A stretch of DNA of 64,000 bases from Betaproteobacteria bacterium. GTDB taxonomy: Bacteria > Pseudomonadota > Gammaproteobacteria > Burkholderiales > JACQAP01. The position numbers were made by a program, and so were the translations under genes. Shown piece after piece: positions 59,749 to 64,000 of the stretch; the stretch's first letter is position 1; every line of letters starts with the position of its first letter. The DNA is taken from the NCBI GenBank assembly GCA_016194905.1, contig JACQAP010000015.1, forward strand, positions 1 to 64,000, read 5' to 3'. Under the pieces are notes generated by a model. The model was not told the origin of the DNA. It did no database searches and saw only the letters and a program-made list of their open reading frames with translations.

Positions 59749-62175
59749 ATGAAAAAGATGAAGCTGGTGATGGTGGGCAACGGCATGGCCGGGGCGCGTG
59801 CGCTCGAGGAACTGCTCAAGATCGCGCCGGATCTCTACGACATCACGGTGTTCGGCGCCGAGCCGCATGCCAACTACAACCGCATTCTGCTGTCGCCGGT
59901 TCTGGCTGGCGAGATGACCTTGCAGGACATCATGCTCAACGACGAGGACTGGTATCGGGACAACGGCATCAAGCTCCATCTCGGCAAGAAGATCGTGCGA
60001 ATCGACCGGGTGGCGCGCAAGGTGGTGGCCGCCGACGGCACCGAAGAGCGCTACGATCGACTACTGCTTTCCACCGGTTCCAACCCGTTCATCCTGCCGG
60101 TGCCCGGAAAGGAACTCGACGGCGTGATCACCTATCGGGATATCGCCGATACCGAGGCAATGATCGTAGCGTCCGGCAAGTTCCGCCACGCCGTGGTGAT
60201 CGGCGGCGGGCTGCTCGGGCTGGAGGCGGCGAACGGCTTGCGGCTGCGCGGCATGGAAGTGACCGTGGTGCACCTGATGCCCTGGCTCATGGAACGGCAG
60301 CTCGATAAGACTGCCGCCGACATGCTGCAGAAGTCCCTGGAGAAGAAGGGACTGCGGTTTCTGCTGCAGAAGGAAACAGCCGAGATCGTTGGCCGCGACG
60401 GCCGCGTGGCGGCGGTGCGGTTCAAGGACGGTCAGGAGATTGCCGCGGATCTGCTGGTAATGGCAGTGGGCATCCGCCCCAATACCGATCTGGCACAATC
60501 GGCGGGCCTGTACTGCAACCGCGGCATCGTTGTGAATGACACGATGCAGACCTTCGATCCGGTTATCTACGCCGTCGGCGAATGCGTGGCGCATCGCGGC
60601 ATCGTTTACGGGCTGGTGGCGCCGCTGTTCGAGATGGCCAAGGTGTGCGCCAACCACCTGGCGCAGTTCGGCATCGGCCGCTACGAGGGCTCGGTCACGT
60701 CCACCAAGCTCAAGGTCACCGGCATCGACGTGTTCTCCGCCGGTAACTTCGGCGGCGGGCCCGACACCGAGGAGATCGTGCTTCACGACTCGGTCGGCGG
60801 CATCTACAAGAAGCTGCTGATCCGCGACAACCGCATCATCGGCAGCGTGATGTACGGCGATACGGTCGACGGCGCCTGGTTTTTTCAGCTCATGCGCGAC
60901 GGCCAGAGCGTCGCCGAGATCCGCGATCATCTGATGTTCGGCCAGGCGCACCTGGGCAACGCCGGCCATCAGGGCCAGAACAAGGCCGCGGCCATGTCCG
61001 ACATCATGGAAGTGTGCGGCTGCAATGGCGTTGCCAAGGGCAGCATCACCCGCGCGATCAAGGAGAAGGGGTTGTTCACCCTGGACGACGTGCGCAAGCA
61101 CACCAAGGCGTCCTCGTCCTGCGGTTCCTGCACCGGGCTGGTGGAGCAGATCCTCGCTTCCACCGTCGGCGGCGCCTACACGCCGCAGGCTACCGTCACC
61201 AAACCGATGTGCGGTTGCACCGAACTCACGCACGAAGAGGTGCGCAAGGCGATCCGCGCGCAGAAACTGTTGTCCATTCCGCGGGTCATCGATGCGCTCG
61301 AATGGCATACGCCGAACGGTTGTGCCAGCTGCCGGCCGGCGCTGAATTTTTACCTGATCGCCGCCTGGCCGCACCAGGCCGAGGACGACCCGCAGTCGCG
61401 CTTCATCAACGAACGCGCGCACGCCAATATCCAGAAGGACGGCACCTATTCGGTGGTGCCCCGCATGTTCGGCGGGGTGACCACTGCCGGAGAACTGCGC
61501 CGCATCGCCGACGTGGTCGATAAATACAAGATCCCGACGGTGAAGGTAACCGGCGGTCAGCGCATCGATCTGCTTGGCGTGCGCAAGGAAGACCTTCCCA
61601 GGGTGTGGGGCGAACTGGACATGCCCTCCGGCCACGCCTACGCCAAGGCGCTGCGTACCGTGAAGACCTGCGTGGGATCGGAGTGGTGTCGTTTCGGCGT
61701 GCAGGATTCCACGCAAATGGGCATCGACCTGGAGAAAGCCTTCTGGAAGATGTACGCCCCGCACAAAGTCAAAATGGCGGTGTCGGGCTGCCCGCGCAAC
61801 TGCGCCGAATCCGGTATCAAGGACGTGGGCGTCATCGGCGTGGACTCGGGTTGGGAGATCTACATCGGCGGCAACGGTGGCATCAAGACCGAAGTCGCCC
61901 AGTTTCTGGTCAAGGTGAAGACAAAGGAGGAGGTGCTCGAGTACGCCGGCGCCTTCATTCAGCTTTACCGCGAGGAGGCGCGCTATCTCGACCGCACGGT
62001 GCACTACATCCAGCGCGTGGGCATGGACTACATCAGGAAGCAACTGATGGAAGACCCGGCAAATCGCAAGGCGCTTTACGAGCGGCTGATATTCGCCTTG
62101 CAGGACGAAAAGGATCCCTGGGTTGAACGCATCAAAGGCTCGGCGGCACACGAATTCGAGGAGCTCTCGATATGA
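59749..62175 (+). CDS. nirB: Nitrite reductase (NADH), large subunit
   Basis: An 808-residue cytosolic enzyme reducing nitrite to ammonium. In order: FAD/NAD(P) domain (MVGNGMAGARALEEL, VVIGGGLLGLEAANGLRLRG), NirB-specific and BFD [2Fe-2S] region (CGCNGVAKGSITRAI, SSSCGSCTGLVEQIL), and sulfite/nitrite reductase domain with the [4Fe-4S]-sirohaem ligands CVGSEWCRFG and SGCPRNCAES. GAGGTGG precedes ATG 59749. Stop overlaps the nirD start by 4 bp. Confidence 0.96.
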   Translation: MKKMKLVMVGNGMAGARALEELLKIAPDLYDITVFGAEPHANYNRILLSPVLAGEMTLQDIMLNDEDWYRDNGIKLHLGKKIVRIDRVARKVVAADGTEERYDRLLLSTGSNPFILPVPGKELDGVITYRDIADTEAMIVASGKFRHAVVIGGGLLGLEAANGLRLRGMEVTVVHLMPWLMERQLDKTAADMLQKSLEKKGLRFLLQKETAEIVGRDGRVAAVRFKDGQEIAADLLVMAVGIRPNTDLAQSAGLYCNRGIVVNDTMQTFDPVIYAVGECVAHRGIVYGLVAPLFEMAKVCANHLAQFGIGRYEGSVTSTKLKVTGIDVFSAGNFGGGPDTEEIVLHDSVGGIYKKLLIRDNRIIGSVMYGDTVDGAWFFQLMRDGQSVAEIRDHLMFGQAHLGNAGHQGQNKAAAMSDIMEVCGCNGVAKGSITRAIKEKGLFTLDDVRKHTKASSSCGSCTGLVEQILASTVGGAYTPQATVTKPMCGCTELTHEEVRKAIRAQKLLSIPRVIDALEWHTPNGCASCRPALNFYLIAAWPHQAEDDPQSRFINERAHANIQKDGTYSVVPRMFGGVTTAGELRRIADVVDKYKIPTVKVTGGQRIDLLGVRKEDLPRVWGELDMPSGHAYAKALRTVKTCVGSEWCRFGVQDSTQMGIDLEKAFWKMYAPHKVKMAVSGCPRNCAESGIKDVGVIGVDSGWEIYIGGNGGIKTEVAQFLVKVKTKEEVLEYAGAFIQLYREEARYLDRTVHYIQRVGMDYIRKQLMEDPANRKALYERLIFALQDEKDPWVERIKGSAAHEFEELSI

Positions 62176-62504
62176 AAATGAACGACGTCTCCACCGTTGC
62201 GCAATGGCGCAGGGTCTGTCCGCTGTCGGAGATCCCCAGGCTGGGAGCGCGAGTGGTAAGGACCGCGCATGGCAATGTCGCGGTGTTCCGAAATGACACC
62301 GACGAAGTATTTGCATTGCGTGACCACTGCCCGCACAAAGGCGGGCCGCTGTCGCAGGGAATCGTTTTCGGCCGCCACGTGGCGTGTCCGCTGCACAACT
62401 GGACCATCCGTCTCGAGGATGGCAAGGCCGTTGCGCCCGACGAGGGATGCGCGGCGACTTTTCCGGTGAAGGTGGAAGCGGGCGAGGTTTACCTGCAGAT
62501 CTGA
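62172..62504 (+). CDS. nirD: Nitrite reductase (NADH), small subunit
   Basis: A 110-residue Rieske-fold protein with both cluster motifs: DHCPHKGGPLSQG and CPLHNWTIRLEDG. In many NirD proteins the cluster ligands are lost, but here Cys-x-His and Cys-x2-His are both present. Start overlaps the nirB stop as ATGA, indicating translational coupling. Confidence 0.95.
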   Translation: MKMNDVSTVAQWRRVCPLSEIPRLGARVVRTAHGNVAVFRNDTDEVFALRDHCPHKGGPLSQGIVFGRHVACPLHNWTIRLEDGKAVAPDEGCAATFPVKVEAGEVYLQI

Positions 62505-62578
62505 CACTTCGCGTACAACGAAATCGCAACTGTGAATCCAGAATCCATCAACGTCCGATCATTCTCGCGGGAGCTGCA

Positions 62579-63790
62579 ATGAAATCCTCGTTCCTCAAAT
62601 CCGGCCACTGGCCGACCCTGTTGGCGGCCTTTCTCTACTTCGATCTGAGTTTCATGGTCTGGGTCGTGCTCGGCCCGCTCGGCGTGCAAATCGCCAGGGA
62701 TCTCGGCCTCACCGCGGCACAGAAAGGACTGATGGTGGCTACGCCGGTTCTCGCAGGGGCGTTGCTGCGCATTATCATGGGAATCATGGTGGATCACTTC
62801 AAACCAAAATTGGCGGGCGCGATCGGGCAGGTGCTCGTGATTGCCGCGCTATTGACAGCGTGGCTCGTCGGAATCCACAGCTACAACCAGCTGCTGATGT
62901 TTGGTGTGGCGCTCGGCGTGGCGGGTGCATCGTTCGCGGTAGCGCTGCCGCTGGCCTCGCGCTGGTATCCGCCCGAGCATCAGGGTGCTGCGCTGGGCAT
63001 CGCCGGGGCCGGCAATTCGGGCACGGTGCTCGCCGCACTGTTCGCACCCGGACTGGCGCTGGCCTTCGGCTGGAACAATGTATTCGGGCTGGCGGTCATC
63101 CCGCTCGGCATCGTGCTGGTGGCCTACCTGCTTCTGGCCAGGGACAGCCCGGATTGTCCGCCGGCGAAACCGCTGTCGGATTATTTCAAAGTGCTGAGGG
63201 ACAAGGACGCATGGTGGTTCATGTTCTTCTACAGCGTGACCTTCGGTGGTTTTGTCGGACTGGCATCCTCTCTCACCATTTACTTCAACGACCAGTACGG
63301 CCTGCCGCCGGTGGCCGCCGGCTATTTCACCGCGGCCTGTGTGTTCGCCGGTTCTCTGCTGCGTCCTGTCGGCGGCGTCGTGGCGGACCGGGTCGGCGGC
63401 ATCAAATCGCTGTCGCTGATGTATCTCCTGGCGGCGACTTTTTTGTTCATCGTCAGCTTCGGATTGCCCCAGGCATGGATGGGGCTCGCCCTGTTCGTGC
63501 TGACGATGCTGGTTCTCGGCATGGGCAATGGCGCGGTGTTTCAGCTGGTGCCGCAGCGCTTCCGCAAGGAGATCGGCGTGATGACGGGGCTGGTGGGCAT
63601 GGCGGGCGGCTTGGGCGGGTTCTATCTCGCCTCGTCGCTAGGCTACTCGAAGCAGTTCACCGGCAGTTATCAGTCCGGTCTGCTGGTTTTCGCCGGCCTC
63701 GCGATCATCGCGCTGATCGGGCTCACTTTTGTGAAAGGCCGCTGGCGCACGACCTGGGGTACCGTGAACGTCGCGATGGCGAAAGTCTGA
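62579..63790 (+). CDS. Nitrate/nitrite porter, NNP family (NarK/NasA type)
   Basis: A 403-residue MFS transporter with 12 predicted helices. LAAFLYFDLSFMVWVVLGPLG is the NNP N-terminus with the conserved helix-1 residues; GIAGAGNSGTVLAALFAPGLA and GMGNGAVFQLVPQRF are the two nitrate-signature regions. ATG 62579 has CGGGAG 6-7 bp upstream. It provides a second inner-membrane route for nitrate beside NrtABD. Confidence 0.94.
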   Translation: MKSSFLKSGHWPTLLAAFLYFDLSFMVWVVLGPLGVQIARDLGLTAAQKGLMVATPVLAGALLRIIMGIMVDHFKPKLAGAIGQVLVIAALLTAWLVGIHSYNQLLMFGVALGVAGASFAVALPLASRWYPPEHQGAALGIAGAGNSGTVLAALFAPGLALAFGWNNVFGLAVIPLGIVLVAYLLLARDSPDCPPAKPLSDYFKVLRDKDAWWFMFFYSVTFGGFVGLASSLTIYFNDQYGLPPVAAGYFTAACVFAGSLLRPVGGVVADRVGGIKSLSLMYLLAATFLFIVSFGLPQAWMGLALFVLTMLVLGMGNGAVFQLVPQRFRKEIGVMTGLVGMAGGLGGFYLASSLGYSKQFTGSYQSGLLVFAGLAIIALIGLTFVKGRWRTTWGTVNVAMAKV

Positions 63791-63791
63791 C

Positions 63792-64000
63792 ATGGCTGCC
63801 TTCGCGAAGCTTCGCGTCTTGCCGAATCATACCCAGTCGCTGCCTGCTTCAGGAGAGAGTTCACTCAAGGTGTGCGTCGGCCACGCCAGCAACGCAGGAC
63901 GGCGCGAGAGCAACGAAGATTTCTTCGGCGTGGCGACGCCGGAGATGGCGGAACTGGCGGCCAAGGGCGTGCTCGCCGTCGTGGCGGATGGCGTGTCAGG
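63792..64000 (+). CDS. PP2C-type protein phosphatase, 5' part (probable bifunctional kinase/phosphatase)
   Basis: The frame from ATG 63792 runs off the window after 69 codons. VCVGHASNAGRRESNEDFFG and AVVADGVSG are the first two PP2C motifs (Arg-x-x-Asn-Glu-Asp and the metal Asp-Gly). In related betaproteobacterial and pseudomonad nas clusters a protein with PP2C and Ser/Thr kinase parts follows the nitrate porter; whether the kinase part exists lies outside the window. It begins one base after the porter's stop. Confidence 0.8.
   Translation, partial: MAAFAKLRVLPNHTQSLPASGESSLKVCVGHASNAGRRESNEDFFGVATPEMAELAAKGVLAVVADGVS

Noticed and set aside
60061-62529. An 822-codon antisense frame over nirB-nirD
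   Set aside because: It is antisense to two genes with unmistakable cofactor motifs, is His/Val/Gln-rich and has no recognisable domain.

Overview
The window reads as a GC-rich proteobacterial chromosome, most likely a free-living betaproteobacterium of Burkholderiales/Nitrosomonadales type. The evidence is the gene content: PxpBCA 5-oxoprolinase, a DUF1415 protein, divergent SelU/SelD, methylglyoxal synthase, and an assimilatory nitrate operon controlled by ANTAR regulators. No rRNA, tRNA or CRISPR array was recognised. No phylogeny could be run, so the taxonomic placement is inferential.

Layout. 0-2.3 kb is an AT-richer two-gene module: a TIR domain fused to a DeoR-type sugar-phosphate sensor, followed by a HAD phosphatase, flanked by imperfect direct repeats. 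2.4-13 kb is mixed housekeeping and accessory material: exported proteins, a DMT exporter, a GFA protein, an HDOD protein, mgsA, denD and a metallopeptidase. This stretch also holds two cytochrome P450 N-terminal remnants and a glcG/abgT/MFS mosaic of broken genes. 13-24.6 kb carries an SMP-30 lactonase, selU and selD, a glutathione peroxidase, a PAS-GAF-GGDEF diguanylate cyclase, a TsdA-like dihaem cytochrome with a Tat-exported DsrE-like partner, a 47-residue small gene and a FrnE-type DsbA. 24.6-31 kb is the repeat-rich accessory part: shuffled intergenic repeats, a 219-bp element with 16-bp terminal inverted repeats, a GIY-YIG protein, a DUF2235 hydrolase, and a fungal-type cytosine deaminase lying between duplicated tails of a dihaem oxidoreductase. 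31-49 kb is ordinary chromosome: LysE, a DegP-like lipoprotein protease, SDR, pxpBCA, YqgE, a beta-lactamase-fold protein, MATE, a Kef-type antiporter, RidA, glutathione reductase and a GST.

49.3-64 kb is a complete assimilatory nitrate locus: nasT1 - nrtA-nrtB-nrtD - nasT2 - porin - nasA (nitrate reductase) - cobA (sirohaem) - nirB-nirD - nitrate/nitrite MFS porter - start of a PP2C-type phosphatase. Three transcription units (nrtA, porin, nasA) have long leaders that combine hairpins of the ANTAR target type with a strong intrinsic terminator. All three terminators share a GTCCAT/ATGGAC stem. A perfect sigma-54 site precedes the nrtA leader. The outer-membrane porin, ABC importer and MFS porter bring nitrate in, NasA and NirBD reduce it to ammonium, and CobA makes the sirohaem precursor for NirB. 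The two NasT paralogues are expected to antiterminate the three leaders, but the usual sensor NasS is not in the window.

The most novel observations are the TIR-DeoRC-HAD module, the three-leader, two-regulator ANTAR circuit, and a roughly 30-bp intergenic cassette whose insertion can be read by comparing filled and empty copies inside this same window.
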